Positions 27,016-36,076 are shown, counted from the stretch's first letter. The stretch: DNA of 64,000 nt from Parundibacterium terreum (GCF_014636315.1 NZ_BMED01000001.1:248316-312315); one strand, 5' to 3'. The notes: generated by a model from the sequence alone, not told the origin. Program-made: numbers and translations.

Positions 27016-27972
27016 TTACTTGCTGACCACTTCACGTATCGTGGCAGCCAGTTCTTCCGCCACAAACTTGGCGACGTAGGCATCGGCTCCCACGCTCTTC
27101 ACGTGATCCTCGTTTGTGGAACCGGACAAGGAAGAATGAATGACTACCGGCAGAAACTTGAAGCGGTCATCCTGCTTGATATTACGGGTAAGCGTAAAAC
27201 CATCCATCTCCGGCATTTCCAGATCCGTCAGCACCATGGCGACCTTATCGCGCACTGTCTTGCCCTCGACGATAGCTGCAGCGGAGATGGCCTGCAATTT
27301 TTCCCAGGCTTCCTTGCCGGTCTTGGTCATCACATAAGGGGCGCCCATCGCAGTCAATGCCTGCTCTATCAGGCCGCGCGCTACCGCAGAATCATCCGCA
27401 GCCAAGATCACAGTACCCGGCTTGAGCAGCAATTTCTTCATATTCGCCGCATCGACTTCCTTGCCGTCGCTAGGAGTAATCGAGCGCAGTATTTGTTCCA
27501 CATCCAGCACCTGGGCCAGGCGGGTATTTTCTATATCTCCATCCAGCCGCGCGATGCTGGTGACCATGCCGCCACCTGCGCCGCTGGATTCTGCCGACAA
27601 TACCTGGCTCCAGTCCAGACGGACAATTTCTTCGACCGACTCCACTGCGAAGCCCTGTGTCGTACGCGCATACTCTGTCACCAGCATGATATTCAAACCG
27701 GTTTTCGGTTTGCAGCCGACGACGGAGGGGAGATCGACGACAGGAATCACCTGCCCGCGCAGATTCACCACGCCCAGCATGTGCGGCAATGCGCCTGCAA
27801 CTGCGGTGATAGTCGGCATGGCGACGATTTCGCGCACCTTGAACACATTGATACCAAACAGCTCGGAACGGTCGCCAGTGGCATCGGCACCCAATCTGAA
27901 CAATAAGAGTTCAAACTTGTTGGAGCCGGTCAAATTGGTGCGTTCATCCACTTCCTGTTGTACTGTGCTCAT
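27016..27972 (-). CDS. cheV: Chemotaxis coupling protein CheV (CheW + receiver domains)
   Basis: 318 residues. An N-terminal CheW domain (residues ~20-165; typical NVFKVREIV, GVVNLRGQVIPVVDL) couples chemoreceptors to CheA. A C-terminal response-regulator receiver (from ~187) has the acidic pocket Asp193/Asp194 and the phospho-acceptor Asp250 in MVLTDLEMPEMDGF; the conserved Ser/Thr and Lys of the receiver appear in VVIHSSLSG and the following block. CheV is thought to tune adaptation of particular receptors. No other chemotaxis or receptor gene is in the window, so it is an orphan here. Confidence 0.95.
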   Translation of the reverse strand: MSTVQQEVDERTNLTGSNKFELLLFRLGADATGDRSELFGINVFKVREIVAMPTITAVAGALPHMLGVVNLRGQVIPVVDLPSVVGCKPKTGLNIMLVTEYARTTQGFAVESVEEIVRLDWSQVLSAESSGAGGGMVTSIARLDGDIENTRLAQVLDVEQILRSITPSDGKEVDAANMKKLLLKPGTVILAADDSAVARGLIEQALTAMGAPYVMTKTGKEAWEKLQAISAAAIVEGKTVRDKVAMVLTDLEMPEMDGFTLTRNIKQDDRFKFLPVVIHSSLSGSTNEDHVKSVGADAYVAKFVAEELAATIREVVSK

Positions 27973-28105
27973 TTTTTGTCTTTCCGATTGATGTTGGTTA
28001 CCTTGTAAATTCCTGGTCTTGATTCATCTTCTCGCCAGTCTATTTCCAACACTTGCTTCCGCTTCACGCAACTCCCTAGCCCTGAAGCAAGTTCTGCCCA
28101 TTATC

Positions 28106-29476
28106 CTATTTTATGACGCGATAACAAGGGGTATATGCCTTACCGGGCAGTTTCATGCGATTTTGCGCAACAAATGATGCCAGTAAAGCATCCATAGCCT
28201 CCATGATCTGCACATCGCCGCGTATTTCGAAGTGGCCGAATTTTTCTATCGCGCGTATGCCCTGGTCTTTGACATTGCCTGCAACCACGCCGGAAAATGC
28301 ACGCCGCAGGTTTGCCGCCAGTAAATGATTGGGCTGGTTCTTGTGCAACGCAAGATTGCGCATGTTTTCATGGGTGGGCTCAAACGGTCTTTGAAACTCT
28401 GTATCAATTTTTAACATCCAGTTGAAATAATAGGCGTCGCCGGTTGATTTCCGGTATTCACGCACCTGCCGTATGCCTGCAGCAACTTCTTGCGCCACCA
28501 GCACAGGATCGTTGATGATAATCTTGTAACGCCCCTGTGCTTCCGACCCCAGTGTGCCGCCGATGAATTGATCAATTTGCCTGAAGTAATCCGCAGCACT
28601 TTCCGGGCCGGTAAAAATCAGCGGTAACGGCATGTCCGCATTGTCAGGATGCAGCAGGATGCCCAATATATACAGGATCTCCTCTGCAGTACCCGCACCA
28701 CCTGGAAATACGACGATGGAATGCCCTATCCTGACAAAAGCTTCCAGGCGCTTCTCTATATCCGGAAGGATGACCAGATCATTGACGATAGGATTCGGCG
28801 CCTCTGCCGCAATGATGCCGGGCTCGGTGATTCCCAGGTAGCGGCCGGTGCTGATGCGCTGCTTGGCATGGCCTATGGTGGCACCCTTCATCGGGCCCTT
28901 CATTGCCCCTGGGCCGCAGCCGGTGCAGATATCCAGTCCGCGCAAGCCCATCTGGTATCCGACTTCCTTGGTGTAGTCATATTCGGCGCCGGAGATGGAA
29001 TGCCCTCCCCAGCACACGACCAGGTGCGGATTGACCAGCGGGCGGATTGCGTTGGCATTGCGCAGTATGTGAAAAACTGCGTCGCTGACGCCTTCGCTGG
29101 TATCGAGATTGAATTTGGGATTGGACGCTATTTCGCCATTGACGAAGATGATGTCGCGCAGGACCGCAAACAGGTGCTCCTGTATGCCCTTGATCAGCAC
29201 GCCATCCACGAAGGCAATCGCCGGAGCACCTCTTACATCCAGCTTGATGCCGCGCTCGCGCTGGATAATGCTGATATCGAAAGTCTTGTAACGCTCCAGC
29301 AATTCCTTGCCGTCATCCAGGCCGCTGCCTACATTGAGCACCGCCAGCGAGCAATTGCGGAAGATGTTGTAGAGCCCACCGTGGCTGTTATCCAGTAATT
29401 TGGCGACTTCCGCCTTGGACAGCACATCCATGCGCCCTTCAGGCGATATCTGGGTATCGATGACTTCATATTCCAT
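28106..29476 (-). CDS. ppnN: Nucleotide 5'-monophosphate nucleosidase (PpnN/YgdH, LOG family)
   Basis: 456 residues (E. coli 454). It hydrolyses the N-glycosidic bond of purine and pyrimidine nucleotides for salvage, and in E. coli it is stimulated by (p)ppGpp. The N-terminal regulatory part (ISPEGRMDVLSKAEVAKLLD) is followed by the Rossmann-like LOG domain with GLDICTGCGPGAMKGPMKGA and VVFPGGAGTAEEILY; the PGGxGTxxE block is the nucleotide/phosphate-binding and catalytic site. The frame opens at a TTG (29506), but ATG 29476 gives the family-typical start and has GAGGGAAA upstream. Single gene. Confidence 0.93.
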   Translation of the reverse strand: MEYEVIDTQISPEGRMDVLSKAEVAKLLDNSHGGLYNIFRNCSLAVLNVGSGLDDGKELLERYKTFDISIIQRERGIKLDVRGAPAIAFVDGVLIKGIQEHLFAVLRDIIFVNGEIASNPKFNLDTSEGVSDAVFHILRNANAIRPLVNPHLVVCWGGHSISGAEYDYTKEVGYQMGLRGLDICTGCGPGAMKGPMKGATIGHAKQRISTGRYLGITEPGIIAAEAPNPIVNDLVILPDIEKRLEAFVRIGHSIVVFPGGAGTAEEILYILGILLHPDNADMPLPLIFTGPESAADYFRQIDQFIGGTLGSEAQGRYKIIINDPVLVAQEVAAGIRQVREYRKSTGDAYYFNWMLKIDTEFQRPFEPTHENMRNLALHKNQPNHLLAANLRRAFSGVVAGNVKDQGIRAIEKFGHFEIRGDVQIMEAMDALLASFVAQNRMKLPGKAYTPCYRVIK

Positions 29477-29621
29477 AGAGCGCGTTTCCCTCGCTGATCT
29501 GTTCAAAAAAGCAAAAGGCGACCCTTGATAGCGTCGCCATTGTCTAAATGCCGGCCGCAGTGCGGCGCTTGATTGCAGTGTAAATCTAAAATTTAATAAT
29601 ATCTACTGGACCTGTCAGGTT

Positions 29622-32393
29622 TTACGCGATTGCCGGCGCCATCAGGTCCAGCGCACTCCTGATTTCGTCTTCCGTTTTGTTGGATGCCAGGCGCAGCTCC
29701 TGGTTCAGGATGACCTTCTTGGGGTCGGCCTTCAGTGTGCACAAAAGCAGGTCGGGCCAGGCATGGGCTTCGCCGAAAAGGCCGACCCAGCCGTTCCGGC
29801 CAGCGTGTTTGACTGTGTACAGGGCAATATCCGCGATGTCTATCACGTCTTGCCAATTGACCGCGCGCGGCTGGCTCGTGACAAACGGATAGCAGGCAAA
29901 TCCCACCGAGCATGTCTGGCTGAGCTTGGTGTGGTCATCTATCGTGAAGAGCTGGTCTGCCACTACCGCACATACGCGTGCAGCCAATTCGTCTGCGCTC
30001 TCGCGTGAAACGCCGCGTGCCACGATCAGGAATTCCTCGCCACCCCAGCGTATCAGATAGTCCGAATCGCGGAATACTTGCTGCAAACGTTGCCTGATCT
30101 GTACCAGAATAGCGTCGCCTGCTGCATGCCCATACTTGTCATTGACTTGTTTAAAATGATCAAGATCGACCAGGAACATCAACAAGTCGGCATCCTTGGG
30201 CAGGCTGGCGCCCGTCGCCATGCTGTCCTGGTAGCTGCGTACGCTGATAGTCACGTCTGCTTCTATGTTTTGCGCCAGGAAGCGGCGATTCCGCAGGCCG
30301 GTCAAAGGATCGGTAAGGCTGGCATCCTCCAGTTCGCGTAAGGCTTGCTCCAGCTTCTTTTTGGTTTCCTGCAGATCCCGGTGTGCGTTTGCATTATCCA
30401 GCGCGATGGCTCCATAGGCGCAAAGCGTACGGAAAATCAGGCGCTGCCGTTCGCCGTAGGCATCCTGGTTGCCGGACTTGATCGACATCGCACCCAGCAC
30501 ACGCTCCCCGACGATCAAGGGGCCGAACAGCGCTGTGCGGATCTGTATAGAGTCGGCAGCACTGGGCAACTGTTCGCCGGTGTTGCTGGTCGCATCCAGG
30601 TCCAGCAGTACTTCTTGCCATTCAGCGATGCAGCGCCGCGCATTGTAGGCATCCTTATAAGAGGCTGCGTTGTAGTCGGGGACGACAACACCGTTCTCTA
30701 CGTGGTGGCACAGATCCAGCGCTTTTCCGTCAGGACCAAGCAGCCAGATGGACAGGTGCGACGCATCCAGCAGAGTACCCAGGTGGCGGTGCAAGGCATT
30801 GCATACATTCTCAGGATTCAGGTTGGCAGTCAGCTCCTGGCCGATTTTGCTAAGCAAATCCAGTGTGTGCGAGGTTTCGGTCAGCGTCGCTGCAAGCTGC
30901 TGGTGATGCTCCGCTGCGGCTTTCGCGCGCTCGGTTTCATGCCTCACCTGCATCAGCGTGGCCCAGTTGCTCGCTTGCTTGTTGCGTTCGCGCTGGTCGG
31001 CAGCAATCGCTTGCTTCGCATAGTCAAACGCTTTTTTGCCGTCGCCGATGTTGGACCAGGCCTCACCCAGTGCAAGCAGCAGCTTGGACGGCGCCAGCCA
31101 TCCCTCTATCTCGGCCCCAACCCTCAGAGCCTCTTCCAGATAATGCAGCACGGGATTAGGCGCTGTCATGCCGGCAGGCAGCGGCAAGGTATGCTGCCTG
31201 TGGATTTGCGCCAGCGCTTCACGCAGGTCCACGCTCAGCGCGGCGTAATCCAGTTCCTTGATCAGTGTGCGGGCTTCGGCGATCGCATCCAGGGCCTCGC
31301 CGGATTTGCCGGCGGATGAAAGTGCGCGTGCCTGGCAGATCAGGTGCTCGGCCAGGCTATTGCGCGATCCAGCCTCCCGGTATAAGGCAATGGCGACATC
31401 GAACATTTCCGCAGCCTCGGTAGGCATGCCGCGCTCCAGCAGCGTGTGTGCCAGCTCGCCGTGCGCCACCGCCTTGCTGATGCCGCTTTTGGTGATATTG
31501 AATCCCTGCAGGGCCTCTTGCAGTACCACATGGCTTTGCTCAAGCTGGCCGAGGTGACGCAGCAATTCTCCCAGGCGCATCAGGCTAAAGCCTATCAGCG
31601 CGGGCCATCCTGTCTTGCGGGCGGCGGAAACCGCCCAGTCGTAGCAAGCTGCGGCTTCATCAAAGTCGCCCAGTTTTTGCAGCGCTGCCCCGGCATTGGC
31701 CGACGCCATGATAGACAGGCGCACAAGGCCGGCCTCTCGCGCCAGTTCACTGGCGTGGTAGAAGAGGATGGCGGAGCGCGTCAGTTCTGGCGAAAATAAT
31801 ATCTCCCCCCTGGCTGCAGTGATCAGGGCTTCCAGTGCGGGATGTCGCGGCTCCACAGTATTGGCCTGCAGCTCCTGCAGCTTGATTTCTACCGCCTGTG
31901 GATTTGAAAAAGATTCCAGATACAGATACCAGGCCTCGGCCAGGAAGCGGTTGAGTGATTCGCCTGCCCTGTCATAGTTGGACACAGCTGCTTTGGCAGC
32001 CCGCATCGCGTTTTCCATCTGCCCCTGCTCCAGGGCAATGACGACCTCGCCCAGCAAGGCATCGCCTTCTCCGACGATATCATTGACCGCGTTGAAGCCG
32101 GCCTTTGCTTCCGTCAACAAAGTTTCCGCCTTGCTGAATTCGCCAAGCAATGCCGCGATTTCCGCGCGGCTAAGCGCAATGCGCGCACGTACAGCGCGCC
32201 GCTGGTCCGGCATCAATGAGCTGTTGCGCAACAGGGTCTCGGCCTCATCCAGCAACTGGGTTGCCGCCCGGCTATCGCGCTGGCGTTGATGCCATGCAGT
32301 AGCAACAAGCAAGTCGAGCCGCGCCGGACCTGCCAGCGTGGCTAGTTCAGCTTTGAGACGTTCTACTTCCTCATCAAGGGCATACAGATACAT
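29622..32393 (-). CDS. TPR-GAF-GGDEF diguanylate cyclase
   Basis: A 923-residue soluble signalling protein. Residues ~1-480 are helical repeats of TPR type, which probably bind a partner protein. A coiled coil and a GAF domain (~500-665) follow, with the typical end GERVLGAMSIKSGNQDAYGE and QRLIFRTLCAYGAIALDNA, then a second coiled coil. The GGDEF domain (~680-850) has SLTDPLTGLRNRRF and the active site GGEEF at 784-788. RDSD (775-778), five residues before it, is an intact inhibitory I-site, so it should make c-di-GMP and be feedback-inhibited. No EAL domain. A ~55-residue tail follows the GGDEF domain. No membrane segment. Monocistronic as far as seen. Confidence 0.92.
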   Translation of the reverse strand: MYLYALDEEVERLKAELATLAGPARLDLLVATAWHQRQRDSRAATQLLDEAETLLRNSSLMPDQRRAVRARIALSRAEIAALLGEFSKAETLLTEAKAGFNAVNDIVGEGDALLGEVVIALEQGQMENAMRAAKAAVSNYDRAGESLNRFLAEAWYLYLESFSNPQAVEIKLQELQANTVEPRHPALEALITAARGEILFSPELTRSAILFYHASELAREAGLVRLSIMASANAGAALQKLGDFDEAAACYDWAVSAARKTGWPALIGFSLMRLGELLRHLGQLEQSHVVLQEALQGFNITKSGISKAVAHGELAHTLLERGMPTEAAEMFDVAIALYREAGSRNSLAEHLICQARALSSAGKSGEALDAIAEARTLIKELDYAALSVDLREALAQIHRQHTLPLPAGMTAPNPVLHYLEEALRVGAEIEGWLAPSKLLLALGEAWSNIGDGKKAFDYAKQAIAADQRERNKQASNWATLMQVRHETERAKAAAEHHQQLAATLTETSHTLDLLSKIGQELTANLNPENVCNALHRHLGTLLDASHLSIWLLGPDGKALDLCHHVENGVVVPDYNAASYKDAYNARRCIAEWQEVLLDLDATSNTGEQLPSAADSIQIRTALFGPLIVGERVLGAMSIKSGNQDAYGERQRLIFRTLCAYGAIALDNANAHRDLQETKKKLEQALRELEDASLTDPLTGLRNRRFLAQNIEADVTISVRSYQDSMATGASLPKDADLLMFLVDLDHFKQVNDKYGHAAGDAILVQIRQRLQQVFRDSDYLIRWGGEEFLIVARGVSRESADELAARVCAVVADQLFTIDDHTKLSQTCSVGFACYPFVTSQPRAVNWQDVIDIADIALYTVKHAGRNGWVGLFGEAHAWPDLLLCTLKADPKKVILNQELRLASNKTEDEIRSALDLMAPAIA

Positions 32394-32557
32394 GGGTGTG
32401 AAATAAATGCAAACAAACGACTTATTATGCCCGTAATCTATGACAGTTTTGTTGTTCTCTGGAATTATCTTTATATTGCCGGGGTTTATTCAGATTTTGA
32501 TTCGAAAAAACGACGGGATAGGATGACACACTGCAGCATCTGACAGCTAGTGTGCGC

Positions 32558-33520
32558 TCATTTTGCGGCCTGCGCTATCGCCAATAAGCTGATTGCGCAA
32601 TCACGCAACGCCAAGGACAGTTCCGGCGGGTGCCGTATTTCAAATGGTAAAGGCAAACGCGCGAGTTCCCGCGCATACCAGTGCAGATCCTCGGTCTGGC
32701 TATGTAGAATCACCCCTTCATCGGCGGCTTCCAGCACGCCCATCCATTCAAACAATTCTTCCTTGACGGTTTTCAAATCGCTTTTCAGCAAAACTTCTAC
32801 CGCAAACGCCCTGGGCATTGTTGCTATGGAGAAATTAAGATGAGCAACTGCATCAAAGTCTTCCGGCCGCTGGAATTTTTGCTCCATGATGGCAACGTCC
32901 AATACCCTGTCCAGGCGGAATGAGCGCAGGTCTTGTCGTAGGTGGCACATGCCAAGCACGTACCATGAGCCGTTTTGATAGGCCAGCGCATAAGGATCAA
33001 CATCCCTGTTGGTCAGTTCGTCGGTGGCAGACATATATCGCATGCGAACTCTTTGCCGCATTTGGGCCGCGCTGCTAAGTCCGGCCAGCGCATCATTGCT
33101 GCCCGGTGCGTTCGGCCGCGGCAAGTCCAATTTGACAGTTTCATGGACCGCCCTCACCCGTTTTTCCAGCCCCGGAGGCATTACCCTTTCCAGCTTTGCC
33201 TGCGCGCTTGCAACTGCTGGCGCGGCTTCTGCCATTCCCAGGCTGCGAGCAGCAAGCAAGCCTATGGATAAGGCCAGCGCCTCGTCATCGTTGAATATCA
33301 TCGGCGGCAGCTTGAAGCCGGCTATCAGCGCATAGCCGCCATACCTGCCACGCTCGGCGGTAATAGGAATGCCCAGCTCTTCCAGCATGACGATATAGCG
33401 CCGCAGCGTGCGTCCATCCACGTCCAGGCGCCGCGCCAATTCGGCGCCGCTCATGCGCCCGTGGCTCTGCAGTAGTTCCAGCACGGTCAAGACGCGAGTG
33501 GTCGGTCGATAGGTATGCAT
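32558..33520 (-). CDS. YafY-type WYL-domain transcriptional regulator
   Basis: 320 residues. An N-terminal winged helix-turn-helix (residues ~5-60: VLTVLELLQSHGRMSGAELA, RRLDVDGRTLRRYI) is followed by a middle region and a WYL domain (~140-210: YQNGSWYVLGMCHLRQDLRS, FRLDRV). A WCX-type C-terminal extension ends the protein. WYL domains sense ligands, in some cases nucleic acids. It is divergent from the NmrA-like gene across a 555-bp regulatory region and might control that cassette, though a LysR regulator inside the cassette is the better candidate. Confidence 0.9.
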   Translation of the reverse strand: MHTYRPTTRVLTVLELLQSHGRMSGAELARRLDVDGRTLRRYIVMLEELGIPITAERGRYGGYALIAGFKLPPMIFNDDEALALSIGLLAARSLGMAEAAPAVASAQAKLERVMPPGLEKRVRAVHETVKLDLPRPNAPGSNDALAGLSSAAQMRQRVRMRYMSATDELTNRDVDPYALAYQNGSWYVLGMCHLRQDLRSFRLDRVLDVAIMEQKFQRPEDFDAVAHLNFSIATMPRAFAVEVLLKSDLKTVKEELFEWMGVLEAADEGVILHSQTEDLHWYARELARLPLPFEIRHPPELSLALRDCAISLLAIAQAAK

Positions 33521-33857
33521 TCTTAAAAATAGTCGCTAATGGCCAGTGGTAGCTTTATATGTAGATTGCGCGCGTTTGGAATATGGCGTGCTGCAGGTTC
33601 GCATCATGCCACCCCAGCCTCCCCAGTCTTCTCACCCACGGCATGGGGATACACGGATGGGAATTTCCAGAATCACTGGCAAATCGAAATTTGTTCGAAA
33701 TAGTATCACCTGCCCCTTGCGAACCAAAATGCACCCATACAAGTGAGCATTTTCTGTTTTTCTGTTCATTTGAGATCGCTTGCATGAACCCTTGTGCAGC
33801 AAAGCCTCTCAGCTAGCTGCTCGTCAAAACCGCCGGCATGCCGGTGTTATCGGCAAC

Positions 33858-33890
33858 ACTGCCCGTAATACAGCCCGCAACACAGCCCAT
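33858..33890. repeat. Tandem 12-nt direct repeat, about 2.7 copies
   Basis: Units starting at 33858, 33870 and 33882: ACTGCCCGTAAT, ACAGCCCGCAAC, ACAGCCCAT..., sharing ACwGCCC every 12 nt. It lies 15 nt before the LysR-type operator block and could be an iterated regulator site. Confidence 0.5.
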
Positions 33891-33904
33891 TTATGCTTGA
33901 TCAA

Positions 33905-33978
33905 GATAAGTGAAAGCCGAAAATGACGGCTACCGGCCTATCAGCCAAAGCCCGATACTGAATCCCAGCTTCACCGCC
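33905..33978. promoter_or_regulatory. Candidate LysR operator/promoter block, copy 1
   Basis: GATAAGTG (33905-33912), 2 nt, AGCC-N9-GGCT dyad (33915-33931), then ATACTG at 33955 and a TTCACCG block. The same elements at the same internal spacing occur upstream of the SDR gene (35951-36023). GATACT (33954-33959) could be a -10 box. Confidence 0.55.
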
Positions 33979-34075
33979 AACGTGCATTCCAGCATGCCAT
34001 ACGGTAGCCCAATGCGATATCAACGCCGCCTGAACCGCGGTACCAAATCCCTCTCTTTTTATTAAAGGAATTATC

Positions 34076-34960
34076 ATGATTACCAAAGTACTGATCTCCG
34101 GCGCCACTGGCGACACTGGCCGTTCTGCTGTCAAGGAATCCCTGACCCTGGGCCTGCAGGTGCGCGCCCTTGTGCGCAAACTCGACGCACGCTCCGATGC
34201 TCTGGCCAGCATGGGCGCCGAAGTGGTGGTGGGAGACATTCTTGACCTGAACTCCATCAGCGCCGCAATGAAAGAGGTAGATGCCGCCTATTTCGTCTAT
34301 CCAGTTGCCCCCGGCCTGATCCAGGCTGCAGCCTACTTTGCACAGGCGGCTAGGGAAAACGGGGTGAAAGCGGTGCTTAACCTGTCGCAACGCTCAGCCA
34401 ACCGCGAATCCGCCAGCGACTCCTGCCGAGACACCTTTCTTGCTGAGGAAGTCTTCAACTGGTCTGGTGTGCCAGTGATCCATCTGCGCCCGACTTACTT
34501 TCTGGAGTGGCTGATGTACCCATGGCAATTGCCCTTCCTGCAGCAAGGCATATTGCGCATGCCCACCGGCAAGGGGCGTCACTCGCCTATCGCAAGTGCA
34601 GACCAGGGCCGCGCCATTGCCGCCATCCTGAAAAATCCGGAGGCCCACATCGGCAAGACAATCAACTTGTCAGGCCCTGTCGAGATGAACCATGAGCAGA
34701 TGGCTGCCGAACTCAGCACAGCCCTGGGCCGCAAGATTGTCCATCAGGACTTGCCGATAGACGAGTACTGCACGTCGATTGAAGCGGTGGGCGTGCCGCC
34801 TTATATTGTGCAGCACTTGCGCGGCGCGATGGCGGACTACCACGTCGGCCGCATGTCAGGCGCAGACAACAACATTGAAGTTATTACCGGCAAGGCTTCG
34901 ATGACCGTGGGTGAGTTCGCTCAAGCCAACATCGCCGTATTGAACGCGACGGCGGTTTAA
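34076..34960 (+). CDS. NmrA-like atypical SDR, NAD(P)-binding protein
   Basis: 294 residues. The N-terminal Rossmann motif is GATGDTG (residues 9-15) in KVLISGATGDTGRSAV, the pattern of atypical/NmrA-type SDR proteins (quinone-oxidoreductase QOR2 and redox-sensing relatives). The catalytic YxxxK of classical SDRs is not evident. The middle has a PVIHLRPTYFLEWLMYPW block, and the C-terminal half has the substrate-pocket lid typical of this group. Redox enzyme or redox sensor cannot be decided. The gene has a strong ribosome-binding site (AAAGGAA) and is followed 78 nt later by a LysR gene on the same strand. Confidence 0.82.
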   Translation: MITKVLISGATGDTGRSAVKESLTLGLQVRALVRKLDARSDALASMGAEVVVGDILDLNSISAAMKEVDAAYFVYPVAPGLIQAAAYFAQAARENGVKAVLNLSQRSANRESASDSCRDTFLAEEVFNWSGVPVIHLRPTYFLEWLMYPWQLPFLQQGILRMPTGKGRHSPIASADQGRAIAAILKNPEAHIGKTINLSGPVEMNHEQMAAELSTALGRKIVHQDLPIDEYCTSIEAVGVPPYIVQHLRGAMADYHVGRMSGADNNIEVITGKASMTVGEFAQANIAVLNATAV

Positions 34961-34971
34961 GTTCCCGCCCC

Positions 34972-35028
34972 GGGGCGCCATGCAAAGCGTGCTAGGATTC
35001 ATACTCCGGCAGCATCAATCGGCGCCCC
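34972..35028 (+). promoter_or_regulatory. Long-range hairpin abutting the lysR ribosome-binding site
   Basis: GGGGCGCC (34972-34979) is the exact inverted complement of GGCGCCCC (35021-35028). The 3' arm ends one base before the GGAG core of the ribosome-binding site AGGAG (35029-35033) of the LysR gene. The 5' arm also overlaps a 12-bp palindrome CGCCCCGGGGCG (34966-34977), so two pairings are mutually exclusive. Translational control is an inference. Confidence 0.45.
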
Positions 35029-35038
35029 AGGAGCGAAA

Positions 35039-35929
35039 ATGACGGACGTTCAGACCTATAAGCTCTACTCTCGCGTGGCGCGGCTAGGCAGCTTTTCAGC
35101 CGCAGCCCGCGAATGTGGCCTTGCTCAATCGCAAGTGTCACGCATGATCGCTGAGCTTGAAGCCAGCCTCGGCGCGCGCCTGCTCGCCCGCACCACCCGC
35201 GCCGTCGTTCCGACCGAAGCAGGAATGGAATTCCTTTCCCGCATAGAATCCATCCTGGCCAGTCTTGAAGACGCGGAAAACAGCATACGTGAAACCGGTG
35301 AACTGCGAGGTACGCTGCGCATCGCCATGCCGTCTACGCTGGCCATACGCGTGGTGCTGCCGCGCATGGCGGCATTCACGGAACGCCACCCCAACCTGCA
35401 GATGGAAGTCATGCTGGATGATAAACGCCAGGACATGATACGGGAGGCGGTGGATGTCGGCGTCCGCGTCGGCCCCCTGCCCGATATGTCGGGCACCGCC
35501 CGCCTTATCGGAATCATGCAGCGCGTGGTCGCAGCCTCGCCAGGCTATCTGGAACGCCATGGAACGCCGCTCTGTCCCGAAGACATCCTGCGACACCGCA
35601 TTGTCGGCGGCCCGGCGGGCGCGCATGCGACCTCCTGGCAATTCGAACGGGAAGGCAAGCAGGAGTCCATCGACCTGCGTCCTCAAATGTCGGTCAACGA
35701 CACGGCCGGCGCACTTGCCGCCGCAGTGGCAGGACTCGGTATCATCTCTACCACATCCTGGGCATGCCGTACGGATATGGGCAGCGGTGCGCTGGTGCAG
35801 TTGTTGCCGGACTGGAAAATGGTGGATTTGCCCGTGCATGCTTATTTCCCCATGGGCCGCGCCACACGCATGGCTGCACGCACCTTCGTTGAATTTATTG
35901 AAGCGGAATTCGCCAAGGGCCAGGGCTAG
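35039..35929 (+). CDS. LysR family transcriptional regulator
   Basis: 296 residues. The winged helix-turn-helix is at ~1-60 (RVARLGSFSAAARECGLAQS, QVSRMIAELEASLGARLL), with a linker helix and then the two-lobed effector-binding domain (~90-290; RGTLRIAMPSTLAIRVVLPR). It sits between two oxidoreductase genes transcribed the same way, each carrying the same upstream dyad block, so it is the likely activator or repressor of both. Its own ribosome-binding site AGGAG (35029-35033) is flanked by the hairpin described above. Effector unknown. Confidence 0.92.
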   Translation: MTDVQTYKLYSRVARLGSFSAAARECGLAQSQVSRMIAELEASLGARLLARTTRAVVPTEAGMEFLSRIESILASLEDAENSIRETGELRGTLRIAMPSTLAIRVVLPRMAAFTERHPNLQMEVMLDDKRQDMIREAVDVGVRVGPLPDMSGTARLIGIMQRVVAASPGYLERHGTPLCPEDILRHRIVGGPAGAHATSWQFEREGKQESIDLRPQMSVNDTAGALAAAVAGLGIISTTSWACRTDMGSGALVQLLPDWKMVDLPVHAYFPMGRATRMAARTFVEFIEAEFAKGQG

Positions 35930-35950
35930 ACGCCATTCATGCTGCACCAG

Positions 35951-36023
35951 GATAAGTGTTAGCCCAAACCAGCGGCTACCGCGCTTTCCCGAATTGAACA
36001 ATACTGGATTCAGTTTCACGGCA
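35951..36023. promoter_or_regulatory. Candidate LysR operator/promoter block, copy 2
   Basis: GATAAGTG (35951-35958), 2 nt, AGCC-N9-GGCT (35961-35977), then ATACTG at 36001 and a TTCACGG block. The distance from the GGCT end to ATACTG is 24 nt in both copies. AATACT (36000-36005) could be a -10 box. It begins 21 nt after the lysR stop. Confidence 0.55.
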
Positions 36024-36076
36024 TAACGCCTACTACCGATCTCCAGTCTGTCAACCTCAAGGAAAGAACATCCATC

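Larger units (their letters stand above)
33521..34075. other. 555-bp regulatory region upstream of the NmrA-like gene
   Basis: I find no convincing gene; the short open frames lack ribosome-binding sites and family resemblance. It holds a 12-bp perfect palindrome CCGGCATGCCGG (33833-33844), a 12-nt tandem repeat (33858-33890) and the candidate LysR-type operator block (33905-33978). It ends with AAAGGAATTATC, the ribosome-binding site of the gene at 34076. Confidence 0.6.

Noticed and set aside
33546-33816. Several short open frames on both strands between the WYL regulator and NmrA-like genes
   Set aside because: They overlap each other on opposite strands, lack ribosome-binding sites and match nothing I know.
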